In this document: positions 8,368 through 15,922 of the stretch, piece by piece
Layout: the number at the start of each line of letters is the position of its first letter
How positions within the stretch are numbered: the stretch's first letter is position 1
DNA from: Roseovarius autotrophicus
Lineage (GTDB): Bacteria > Pseudomonadota > Alphaproteobacteria > Rhodobacterales > Rhodobacteraceae
Assembly: GCF_018069895.1 (NCBI RefSeq)
Contig: NZ_JAGQDH010000006.1
Location: 1 to 64,000 of the forward strand
DNA: 64,000 nt
Reading direction: 5' to 3'
The notes under the pieces: generated by a model
What the model was told of the DNA's origin: nothing
The model's database searches: none
What the model saw: the letters and a program-made list of their open reading frames with translations, nothing else
Position numbers and translations under genes: made by a program

Positions 8368-8534
8368 GGCTGTCGGCCTTTGCCACAGTCGCAGGGTCCT
8401 TTGCCGATCCGGTAGCGACCGCAGCGTTTGCATTTCGCCTCTGCCAGCCGCTTCTGTCCCGGAAAACGGAGCTTTCCGAACATCGCCAGCACCGCCATGG
8501 CCACAAGGAAGACAAAAACGATCTTCACAACCAT
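8364..8534 (-). CDS. Small membrane-anchored zinc-ribbon-like protein (56 aa)
   Basis: The reading from ATG 8534 gives MVVKIVFVFLVAMAVLAMFG, a single N-terminal transmembrane helix. A basic segment follows, then a Cys cluster KCKRCGRYRIG...CDCGKG (Cys-x2-Cys and Cys-x-Cys) that looks like a small zinc ribbon. It sits one base after the S49 peptidase gene and overlaps the antiporter start by 1-4 bp, a strong argument that it is translated. Function is unknown. A longer reading from 8648 merely overlaps the peptidase gene and is not preferred. Confidence 0.7.
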   Translation of the reverse strand: MVVKIVFVFLVAMAVLAMFGKLRFPGQKRLAEAKCKRCGRYRIGKGPCDCGKGRQP

Positions 8535-8535
8535 G

Positions 8536-9333
8536 TCAGAGTCCGAACCGGGCGTAATGCGCCCGCGCCTCAAGCGTGCCGAGCGCATCTTCGACGATCC
8601 GCACTCCGAACCGCGACAAAAGCCCGAGCCGTCGCCCGTAGCGGACAAAGCGCACCTTGTCGCCGTATAGCTCCTTCATGCGTGGCTCCAGGTGGCCGAA
8701 CCCGTCGGCTAGGCCAAGCGCGATCGCGCGCCCGCCAAGCCAGAACTCGCCAGTAAAAAGCGCCGGGTCGTCCGACAGCCGGTCGCCGCGCCGGTTTTTC
8801 ACATGAGCGATGAAAGCGGTATGGATATCCTCAAGCAGCGCCTTGAGGCGCGCCACGTCTTCGGGCTTTTCAGGCAGGAAGGGATCCAGCGTGCTCTTGG
8901 ACTGACCAGCCGTGTAGACCCGCCGCTCCAGTCCCTGCCTCTTGAGGAACATATCCGCGCCAAAGCCCGCCGAGATCACACCGATGGAGCCGACGATCGA
9001 AGAGGCATCGACGCGGATATCGTCGGCGGCCACCGCGAGCCAGTAGCCCCCCGAGGCCGCCACATCCTCGACAAAGGCATGCACGGGGATTTTCCTTTCC
9101 TCTGCCAGCCGGCGGATACGCGCGGCGATGAGCGCGCTTTGCACCGGCGAGCCCCCCGGCGAATTGATCACCAGCGCAACGGCCTGCGGCTTGCCGCGGC
9201 GAAAGGCACGCTCGATGACCGGCGCCAGCGTCTCGTCGCTCAGTGCCGCACGTGGCCCTGAACCGATAACCCCCGCAAGCCGGATGACGGCCACGCGCGG
9301 AGACTTTTTGAGGAAGGGGACAAGATGTCTCAT
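8536..9333 (-). CDS. sppA: S49-family signal peptide peptidase (SppA/SohB-like)
   Basis: A short single-domain S49 serine protease of 265 residues that would degrade cleaved signal peptides or membrane peptide remnants. The Ser-Lys dyad is visible: Ser94 in VAASGGYW and Lys146 in GQSKSTLDPF. NSPGGSP forms the oxyanion-loop region. It lacks the duplicated N-terminal half of E. coli SppA, and no clear transmembrane anchor precedes the domain. ATG 9333 was chosen because similarity starts there; an in-frame start 12 codons upstream exists. It probably heads a unit with the small zinc-ribbon protein and the antiporter. Confidence 0.88.
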   Translation of the reverse strand: MRHLVPFLKKSPRVAVIRLAGVIGSGPRAALSDETLAPVIERAFRRGKPQAVALVINSPGGSPVQSALIAARIRRLAEERKIPVHAFVEDVAASGGYWLAVAADDIRVDASSIVGSIGVISAGFGADMFLKRQGLERRVYTAGQSKSTLDPFLPEKPEDVARLKALLEDIHTAFIAHVKNRRGDRLSDDPALFTGEFWLGGRAIALGLADGFGHLEPRMKELYGDKVRFVRYGRRLGLLSRFGVRIVEDALGTLEARAHYARFGL

Positions 9334-9430
9334 GCGGCCCGATGTAGAGTGCGCCCGCGCGACAAACAAGGCGGCCTGGCGCGCAAGGTCGAAAACGGGG
9401 AAATTTCGTCACGAAACAGACCGCGCCCCC

Positions 9431-10363
9431 TCACCGCCCCCGGATGCGCGGGTCCAGCGCGTCTCGCAGCCCGTCGCCCATGTAGTTGATCGACAGCACC
9501 GTGAGCGAGATGCCAAGGCCGGGCCAGAATACGCGCTCGGGGTAGTCCTGAAGATACTGGACCGCATCATTCAGAAGCCGCCCCCATGTCGGGAAATCCG
9601 GCGGAAAGCCCAAGCCGAGGAAGGACAGCGCGCTTTCGGTGATGATCGCGTTGGCGATGCCAAGCGTGGCCGAGACCATGATCGGCGACATCACATTGGG
9701 CAGGATATGCCGGGTGATGAGGCCGAAATTGGTGGTGCCGATGGAGCGGGCGGCAAGGATGAATTCGCGCTCTTTCAGTGCCAGAACATCGCCGCGCACG
9801 ATCCGTGCCGTGGGCATCCAGCTTGTGACACCGATGGCCACCACGATGAGGATGAAGATGCCCCGTTCCGGGCCGAACACGCCATTGAGGCTCTCGCGGA
9901 ACAAGAGCACCATCACCAGCAAGAGCGGCAAGAGCGGCAGCGACAAAAACAGGTCGGTGAGCCGCATCAGCGCCCCGTCGAGGCGACGAAAGAACCCCGC
10001 CAGCACCCCCACCAGCGCCCCCAGCACCACCGCCAGCACCATCGCCGTCAGACCCACGGCAATCGAGGTCTGACCGCCCGCCATCATCCGCGCCAGCATG
10101 TCGCGGCCCAGTTGATCGGTGCCGAACGGATGCGCCCAGCTTGGCCCCTGATTGCGCGCGCGAATGTCGATGAAGGTGGCGTCATAGGGCCAGACCAGCG
10201 GGCCAAGAAACACCCCCGCGATGATCACGAACAGCACGATGCTGCCGATGAGCGCGCCGCGATGGCTGCGGAACTGGTCCCAGACATCGCGCCATTGGCT
10301 GCGCGGCGGCGCGGTGGGGCCGGTATCGGTGAGGGCGGCTATGGGGGGCGGGGTCTCAGTCAT
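9431..10363 (-). CDS. ABC transporter permease, dipeptide/oligopeptide type (DppC/OppC)
   Basis: A 310-residue membrane component of a family-5 peptide ABC importer. The DppC-type N-terminus (W-x3-W-x2-F-x2-HRGAL then a TM helix), the FGTDQLGRDMLARMM motif, and the EAA loop (REFILAARSIGTTNFGLITR) that docks on the ATPase are all present. Five to six TM helices are expected. ATG 10363 overlaps the end of the DppB-type gene by 8 bp. Substrate cannot be read from the sequence; peptides are the default for the family. Confidence 0.9.
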   Translation of the reverse strand: MTETPPPIAALTDTGPTAPPRSQWRDVWDQFRSHRGALIGSIVLFVIIAGVFLGPLVWPYDATFIDIRARNQGPSWAHPFGTDQLGRDMLARMMAGGQTSIAVGLTAMVLAVVLGALVGVLAGFFRRLDGALMRLTDLFLSLPLLPLLLVMVLLFRESLNGVFGPERGIFILIVVAIGVTSWMPTARIVRGDVLALKEREFILAARSIGTTNFGLITRHILPNVMSPIMVSATLGIANAIITESALSFLGLGFPPDFPTWGRLLNDAVQYLQDYPERVFWPGLGISLTVLSINYMGDGLRDALDPRIRGR

Positions 10364-11363
10364 AGCGAATCCTCGGGTCGAGCACGCCATAGAGCACGTC
10401 CGCCACGATGTTGAAGAACACGATCAGAACCGCGATGATAAAGGTCACGGTCTGCACCATCGGCAGGTCATTGGCCTCGATCGCGGTGATGAGAAGCTGG
10501 CCCAGCCCGTTCACCTTGAATATCTGCTCGGTGATGATCGCCCCGCCAAAGATCGACGGCACGCCAAGGGCAATGACCGTGATCACCGGGATCATCGAAT
10601 TGCGCAGCACATGGACCATGACCACGGTCCATTCCGACAGACCCTTGGCGCGGGCGGTGCGCACATAGTCCTGACCCAGATTGTCGAGCATCGAGGCGCG
10701 CATGAAGCGGCTGATCTGCGCCGTGGTTTGCAGCGCCAGCACCATCACCGGCATGACCATCTGCATCAGTTGTTTCTTGAACGTGACCCAATCCACCACC
10801 TTGAGCGTGGTGTCATAGATCGAGGGCAGCCAGCCCAGTTGCACCGAAAAGATCACGATCACCAGCACACCAGAAAAAAATGGCGGCACCGAATAGCCCA
10901 CCATGGTGACGAATGTGCCGGTCTGGTCGAACACCGAATATTGCCGATAGGCGGAATAGATCCCGATGGGCAGGGCAATCAGGATGCCCACCACATAGGA
11001 CATCGCCACCACCCAGAGGGTTTGCGGCATCCGCTGCACGATCACATCCATCACCGGAGAGCGGAATTGCCAGCTGAGCACGCGCTGTTGCCCCTCGGCC
11101 AGCGTGGTGCCGAACAGCCAGTCGGTCAGCATCATCGGCTCGACCACAAAGAATTGCCACATCCATTTCAGGAAGCGGATATGGGTGGGTTCCCCCAGCC
11201 CGAGCGCGAGGCGCATCTTTTCCTTGACCTCGGGCGGCACGGTCAGGGGCACCTGCGCCATCGGATCGCCGGGGGCCAGTTCCAGCAGCATGAAGATCAC
11301 AAAGCTGATGAACAGCAGCGTCGGTATCGCGAGGACAAGCCGTCGGATCGTATAGGTCAGCAT
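10356..11363 (-). CDS. ABC transporter permease, dipeptide/oligopeptide type (DppB/OppB)
   Basis: A 335-residue DppB-like permease: MLTYTIRRLVLAIPTLL start, LAPGDP motif after TM1, EAA loop DYVRTARAKGLSEWTVV, and the C-terminal GGAIITEQIF...GLGQLL block. It carries the long insertion after TM1 (residues about 60-110) seen in some alphaproteobacterial transporters. It follows the substrate-binding protein gene after a strong hairpin (11413-11442) and overlaps dppC. Confidence 0.92.
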   Translation of the reverse strand: MLTYTIRRLVLAIPTLLFISFVIFMLLELAPGDPMAQVPLTVPPEVKEKMRLALGLGEPTHIRFLKWMWQFFVVEPMMLTDWLFGTTLAEGQQRVLSWQFRSPVMDVIVQRMPQTLWVVAMSYVVGILIALPIGIYSAYRQYSVFDQTGTFVTMVGYSVPPFFSGVLVIVIFSVQLGWLPSIYDTTLKVVDWVTFKKQLMQMVMPVMVLALQTTAQISRFMRASMLDNLGQDYVRTARAKGLSEWTVVMVHVLRNSMIPVITVIALGVPSIFGGAIITEQIFKVNGLGQLLITAIEANDLPMVQTVTFIIAVLIVFFNIVADVLYGVLDPRIRYD

Positions 11364-11412
11364 CTGCGGCGCCTCTTGCGGGTCGTTCTTATCGTTGTCT
11401 GACAGGCAAAGA

Positions 11413-11442
11413 GGCCGCCCCGGTGGTTGGTCCGGGGCGGCC
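11413..11442 (-). terminator. GC-rich intercistronic hairpin between binding protein and permease genes
   Basis: A perfect 11-bp stem (GGCCGCCCCGG / CCGGGGCGGCC) with an 8-nt loop lies 10 bp after the stop of the binding-protein gene. There is no U-tract behind it. It may act as a partial terminator or 3'-end stabiliser, allowing the abundant binding protein to be made in excess over the permeases; this is a common operon device but is inferred here. Confidence 0.6.
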
Positions 11443-11452
11443 GGGGATCAGA

Positions 11453-13153
11453 TCACTTGATCCGATACCAGTCCGCGACATTCCACAACTCTGTGTCCCA
11501 TGTGTTCAACGCGACCCCGCCCAGCGTGTTGGAGCGCGCCGAAACCCGGCCCCGGTGCACCAGCGGCACGATGGTGTAGCTGTCCTTGGTCAGCATGTCG
11601 TTGAGTTTCTTGGCGATCTCCGCGCGCTCTTCGAGGGCTGCGGTGCGGCCCAGTTCCCTGACCAGTTCGTCATAGGCCGGATCACAGAAGCGGTTGACGT
11701 TCTCGCCCTGCCACTGGGTTTCGGGGCGCGGGGCCTTTTCGCAGGTATAGCCCGCCAGATAGCTTTGCGGATCGGTGCCGTCGAAGTTGTTGGCATACAT
11801 TTCCACATCGGCGTAGAATCTGGGGAAGGTATCCGGGCTGCCCGGATCGCTGCCGAAGAACACAGAGGCCGAGATGTTGCGCAACTCGGTCTCTACCCCG
11901 ATGTCCTGCCACCACTGCTTGACCAGCGCCTGAAAGTCCTGGCGCACGGCATTGGTCGAGGTCTGATAGAGCAGCGACAGTTTCTTGCCGTCCTTCTCGC
12001 GGATGCCGCCCGCGCCGACGGTCCAGCCCGCCTCATCCAGAAGCGCCTTGGCGCCTGCGACATCCTGCACCAGACAATCGGTGTTGTCAGAGGCGAATGC
12101 CTCTGGCGCGGGCACGAGGTTGCAGGTGGGCAGGCCCGCCTTGCCATAGCCCACTTCGACCAGAAGATCGCGGTCGATGGCCATCGACAGCGCCTTGCGC
12201 ACGCGGATGTCGGACAGGATCGGGTGCGGGTGCTTGGCGGTCGAACGCTCGCCCTCGGGCAGCGACGGCGACGGATCGGTGAGGTTCATCTCGATCCGTT
12301 CCACCAGCGTGCCAAAGGCCGACATGGCCACGCCCTTGCCCGCCTTCTCCATGTTGGCGATCACGTCGGGGGCAAGTTGCAGGTTCCAGGCATAGTCGAA
12401 TTCGCCGGTTTCCAGCACCGCGCGCCCCGCCGCCGCGGCATCGCCGCCGCCCTTGAAGGTCATGGTGGCAAAGCGCGGTTTCGCCGGATCACGGTAATTC
12501 GGGTTGGCCGAGAGCGAGATCACGTCATTGGGCCGGAATTCATCCACCTTGAACGGGCCGGTGCCGATGGGCGAGAAATTCGCATCGGTGCATTCCTGCG
12601 CGCGCGCGCCCAGACATTCGGCGAATTGCGCAGCCTGAATGACCGGGGCCTGACCGCCCATGAAGGGCCCGTAGGGATTGGGGGTGGGCTGCGAGAAATT
12701 GACCCTGGCGGTCAGATCGTCGATCACCTCGACCGAGGACACGCCCTCGTATTTGGCAAGCTGCGCGCAACCGACCTCGGGGTGCATACAGTATTCGGCG
12801 GTGAATTTCACGTCATTGGCGGTGAAGGGCGTGCCATCCGACCAGGTGATTCCCGGTCTTATGTTCCAGGTGATCGACATCAGGTCAGCCGCCACGCCGC
12901 CATTCTCGACGGTGGGAATTTCGGTCGCCAGATAGGGCACCATCTCGCCTTTTTCGTTGTAGCGGCCCAGGGGTTCGATCACGAGGCTGGCGGCCTCCAC
13001 CTCTTTGGTGCCGCCCGAAAGATAGGGGTTCATGATCGACGGCGCCTGCCAGTAGATCAGGTTCACATGGCCGTCCGCGCCGCGCTCGGCCTGCGCCACG
13101 GTGGCGAAACCGGCAAGGGCGGTCGCACCAAAAAGCAAGGGTTTCAGGGTCAT
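11453..13153 (-). CDS. ABC transporter substrate-binding protein, family 5 (DppA/OppA type)
   Basis: A 566-residue periplasmic solute-binding protein. It starts with a Sec signal peptide (MTLKPLLFGATALAGFATVAQA, cleavage likely after AQA), followed by the SBP-family-5 pattern W-SDGTPFTANDVKF and GPFKVDEF. ATG 13153 is supported by GGAGG nine bases upstream; a reading from 13291 would run through the promoter region. It would capture peptides or a similar solute for the DppB/DppC permeases encoded downstream and the ATPase encoded divergently. Confidence 0.92.
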   Translation of the reverse strand: MTLKPLLFGATALAGFATVAQAERGADGHVNLIYWQAPSIMNPYLSGGTKEVEAASLVIEPLGRYNEKGEMVPYLATEIPTVENGGVAADLMSITWNIRPGITWSDGTPFTANDVKFTAEYCMHPEVGCAQLAKYEGVSSVEVIDDLTARVNFSQPTPNPYGPFMGGQAPVIQAAQFAECLGARAQECTDANFSPIGTGPFKVDEFRPNDVISLSANPNYRDPAKPRFATMTFKGGGDAAAAGRAVLETGEFDYAWNLQLAPDVIANMEKAGKGVAMSAFGTLVERIEMNLTDPSPSLPEGERSTAKHPHPILSDIRVRKALSMAIDRDLLVEVGYGKAGLPTCNLVPAPEAFASDNTDCLVQDVAGAKALLDEAGWTVGAGGIREKDGKKLSLLYQTSTNAVRQDFQALVKQWWQDIGVETELRNISASVFFGSDPGSPDTFPRFYADVEMYANNFDGTDPQSYLAGYTCEKAPRPETQWQGENVNRFCDPAYDELVRELGRTAALEERAEIAKKLNDMLTKDSYTIVPLVHRGRVSARSNTLGGVALNTWDTELWNVADWYRIK

Positions 13154-13341
13154 TTCGTTGATTTTCCTCCGCTGTTGGACGGGCTTCGCGCCGCCTCTTG
13201 TAGGGTGTAACGGGGAATGAGGGACAACACGCGCCCCCACCGCATCCCCCGACGGTTCAAGCATCTCAGACCGGATCGCGGCAAAAAGCAAGCCCGTCCT
13301 CGCACGGCGAAAGAAAACCGCGTTTCCTTTTCGCGCGGTGT

Positions 13342-13370
13342 TTGACAGGCGGGCAGCTTCTGCCTAGCGT
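13342..13370 (+). promoter_or_regulatory. Candidate sigma-70 promoter for the ABC ATPase gene
   Basis: TTGACA at 13342-13347 and TAGCGT at 13365-13370 are separated by 17 bp, upstream of the ATPase start at 13397. The spacer contains GGCAG-CTT-CTGCC (13352-13364), a small inverted repeat that could be an operator. The 243-bp region 13154-13396 must also hold the divergent promoter for the binding-protein gene. Confidence 0.55.
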
Positions 13371-13396
13371 TTCAGCGATGTGACAGGGAGAATTCC

Positions 13397-15217
13397 ATGC
13401 TCGACAGACCGCTGGCCCGGATCGAGAATCTGCGCGTCGAGTTCCAGACCCGCGACGGCCCGGTGGTGGGCGTCGAGGATGTTTCCTTTGAGGTCAACCC
13501 CGGCGAAACCGTCTGTATCGTCGGCGAGAGCGGATCGGGCAAATCCGTCTCGTCGCTGTCGCTGATGCGGCTGATTGATTACGGCGGCGGCGAGATCACG
13601 GGCGGGCGGATGCTGTTTGACCGCGCCAAGGGCGGCGAGATCGACCTTGTGAAAACCGACCAGAGCCTGATGCGCACGATCCGGGGCAATGAGATCGGCA
13701 TGATCTTTCAGGAGCCGATGACCGCGCTCAACCCGGTCTTTACCGTGGGGCGGCAACTCTCGGAAGGGTTGCGCGTGCATCGCGGCATGACCAAGGCGCA
13801 GGCGCGGGCGCGCGCGCTGGACCTCTTGAAAGAGGTGCGCATCCCCGAGCCGGAGCGGCGGCTGGATCAATACCCGCACGAGCTTTCCGGTGGGATGCGG
13901 CAACGGGTGGTGATCGCCATGGCGCTGGCCTGCGCGCCGCGCCTTCTGATCGCCGACGAGCCGACAACCGCGCTTGACGTGACCATTCAGGCCGAAATCC
14001 TTGCGCTGATTGATCGGCTCAAGCGCGAGACCGGCACGGCGGTGATTTTCATCACGCATGACATGGCGGTGGTGGCGCAGATGGCCGACCGGGTGGTGGT
14101 GATGTTTCGCGGCAACAAGGTCGAGGAAGGCCCGGTCGAGCAGATTTTCGAGGCGCCCGTGCATGACTACACCAAGGCGCTTCTGGCGGCGGTGCCAAAA
14201 CTGGGCGAGATGCGTGGCAAGCAATATCCCGAACCAATGCGCCTTGTCGGGTCAGACGCCCACGAAATCCGCCCCATCGTGGGCAGCGACGAGACGCTTT
14301 TGACCGTCAAGGGGCTGACCACGCGGTTCCCGGTCAAGGGCGGGTTCTTTCGCCGGACGCTGGCCAATGTCCACGCGGTCGAGGATGTCTCGTTCGAGTT
14401 GCAAAAGGGACGCACCCTCAGCCTTGTGGGCGAGAGCGGTTGCGGCAAATCCACCGCCGGGCGGTCGATCCTGCGGCTGGTAGAGCCGATGGCGGGCGCG
14501 GTGGTGCTGGATGGCGTGGACATCATGGCGCTCAGCCCCGGCGAGCTGCGCCGTGCCCGCGTCAATATGCAGATGGTGTTTCAGGATCCGTTTGCCAGCC
14601 TCAATCCGCAGATGAAGCTGGCCGCGCAGGTGGCGGAACCCTTGCGCAATTACGGGCTGGCGTCGGGGTCCGAGATCGAGGACCGCGTGGCGATGCTGTT
14701 TGACCGGGTGGAACTGCCGCGCTCTTTCCTGCGGCGGTTTCCGCATGAATTGTCGGGCGGGCAGCGGCAGCGGGTGGCGATTGCGCGCGCGCTGGCGCTC
14801 AACCCCAAACTGATCGTCTCGGATGAGGCGGTGAGCGCGCTGGACGTGAGCGTGCAGGCGCAGGTGGTCAATCTGATGATGGAATTGCAGGCCGATCTTG
14901 GCCTGAGCTACGTCTTTATCAGTCACGATATGGCCGTGGTCGAACGGGTGAGCCACGATGTCGGCGTCATGTATCTGGGCCGCATCGTCGAGCGCGGGCC
15001 GCGCGCCGCCGTCTTCGAGAACCCGCAGCACCCCTATACGCAGGCGCTGATGAAGGCCGTGCCGATCGCCGATCCGCGCCAGCGCAAGGCCGAGAAGGAC
15101 CTCAATTTCAAGCCGATCCCCTCGCCCATCCACCAGGTCGGATACGAGCCGGGACCGTCAGTCTATCAAGAGGTGGGTCCGGGGCATTTCGTGCTGACCT
15201 CAGAAAGCGGCTATTGA
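13397..15217 (+). CDS. Fused dipeptide ABC transporter ATPase (DppD-DppF type)
   Basis: A 606-residue protein carrying two complete ABC ATPase domains in tandem. The first Walker A is GESGSGKS (residues 43-50) with signature LSGGMRQR; the second is GESGCGKST (about 350) with signature LSGGQRQR. Each is followed by an oligopeptide-transporter C-terminal extension (for example [12 protein letters not shown] and [16 protein letters not shown]). It energises the DppB/DppC permeases encoded on the opposite strand. The GGGAG-type RBS is 7-11 bp before the ATG. Confidence 0.93.
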   Translation: MLDRPLARIENLRVEFQTRDGPVVGVEDVSFEVNPGETVCIVGESGSGKSVSSLSLMRLIDYGGGEITGGRMLFDRAKGGEIDLVKTDQSLMRTIRGNEIGMIFQEPMTALNPVFTVGRQLSEGLRVHRGMTKAQARARALDLLKEVRIPEPERRLDQYPHELSGGMRQRVVIAMALACAPRLLIADEPTTALDVTIQAEILALIDRLKRETGTAVIFITHDMAVVAQMADRVVVMFRGNKVEEGPVEQIFEAPVHDYTKALLAAVPKLGEMRGKQYPEPMRLVGSDAHEIRPIVGSDETLLTVKGLTTRFPVKGGFFRRTLANVHAVEDVSFELQKGRTLSLVGESGCGKSTAGRSILRLVEPMAGAVVLDGVDIMALSPGELRRARVNMQMVFQDPFASLNPQMKLAAQVAEPLRNYGLASGSEIEDRVAMLFDRVELPRSFLRRFPHELSGGQRQRVAIARALALNPKLIVSDEAVSALDVSVQAQVVNLMMELQADLGLSYVFISHDMAVVERVSHDVGVMYLGRIVERGPRAAVFENPQHPYTQALMKAVPIADPRQRKAEKDLNFKPIPSPIHQVGYEPGPSVYQEVGPGHFVLTSESGY

Positions 15218-15236
15218 GTGAATTTGGAGTTTGGTG

Positions 15237-15359
15237 ATGAGGGAAATTTACTGCCCCGTGATCGATCCAGATTGGTTTAATTTTCTGGCAAGCCGTCCGG
15301 GTTCAAGTGAAGTGAATTTCTGGAAGCCAGAGGTCTCTTCAGGCGGCGTGCCGGCGTAG
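15237..15359 (+). pseudogene. 5' fragment of an HNH endonuclease-like gene
   Basis: A 40-codon reading from ATG 15237 gives IDPDWFNFLASRPG followed by SEVNFWKPE. The pattern D-W-x-FL-x2-RP-x4-EVNFW-x-P resembles the start of a widespread family of HNH restriction-type endonucleases. It stops at 15357-15359 after drifting into unrelated sequence, and its 3' end overlaps the end of the DUF2478 gene on the other strand. The rest of the nuclease was not found in the window. It appears to be a truncated relic at the border of the iodate-reduction-like block. Confidence 0.5.
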
Positions 15360-15863
15360 GTGCGGCCTGATCCAATCGAGTACGGCGCTAGGGCAATCCG
15401 ACAGTTCCACGGCCAGTCCTGCCGCGAATGTCTCGAATGCAGAGCGGTTGAGGTCATTGACCCCCACGAGCACTGGCACGCCGCGCTCCAGCGCGCTGAC
15501 GATCACGGGCTGAAAGCCGTGACCCTTCGCCTCCTGCTTGCCGAAGCGGTTGAGGATCATCAGGTCGGGGACAAGGGCGGTGGTGGCCAGCCCGTCCGCG
15601 ACAACCATGGCCACCGCCTCGATGGCCGCGCCATCCAGACGGCATCCGGTCGAGTGACGCCCCAGTTTCTGGCTGATATTGAGCCGAGCGCCCGAGGCGA
15701 GGTCGATCAGATCCATGTCACAGGCGTGACGATCGGGCGATGTGCAGGGCTCCGGCAGAACCCCGGCAAGGCGGTGGCCCCGCACACGCAATGTGGCGGC
15801 GACGCTGCGCAGGGTGTCGTCGGCACCCCCGTGCGATCTGACATGAATGAAAGCGATGTACAT
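15339..15863 (-). CDS. DUF2478-family protein, accessory gene of the molybdoenzyme operon
   Basis: A 174-residue soluble protein starting MYIAFIHVRSHGG, with a central PDLMILNRFGKQEA segment and KGHGFQPVI. I recognise this as the DUF2478 family, whose members tend to sit beside molybdate-transport or molybdoenzyme genes; the fold resembles small NTPases but a standard P-loop is not visible here. It has its own AAGGA RBS, lies 59 bp behind the molybdoenzyme gene and is separated from it by a perfect hairpin. A role in molybdenum cofactor handling for the neighbouring enzyme is an inference. Confidence 0.7.
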   Translation of the reverse strand: MYIAFIHVRSHGGADDTLRSVAATLRVRGHRLAGVLPEPCTSPDRHACDMDLIDLASGARLNISQKLGRHSTGCRLDGAAIEAVAMVVADGLATTALVPDLMILNRFGKQEAKGHGFQPVIVSALERGVPVLVGVNDLNRSAFETFAAGLAVELSDCPSAVLDWIRPHLRRHAA

Positions 15864-15887
15864 GGTCGTGATCCTTGTGGAAGGTCC

Positions 15888-15914
15888 CTGCCGCCGGAAA
15901 CGCCCCGGCGGCAG
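15888..15914 (-). terminator. Hairpin between the molybdoenzyme and DUF2478 genes
   Basis: A perfect 10-bp stem (CTGCCGCCGG / CCGGCGGCAG) with a 7-nt loop sits 8 bp after the molybdoenzyme stop. No U-tract follows, so it may stabilise the upstream mRNA or attenuate rather than fully terminate. Confidence 0.55.
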
Positions 15915-15922
15915 GAGATCGC

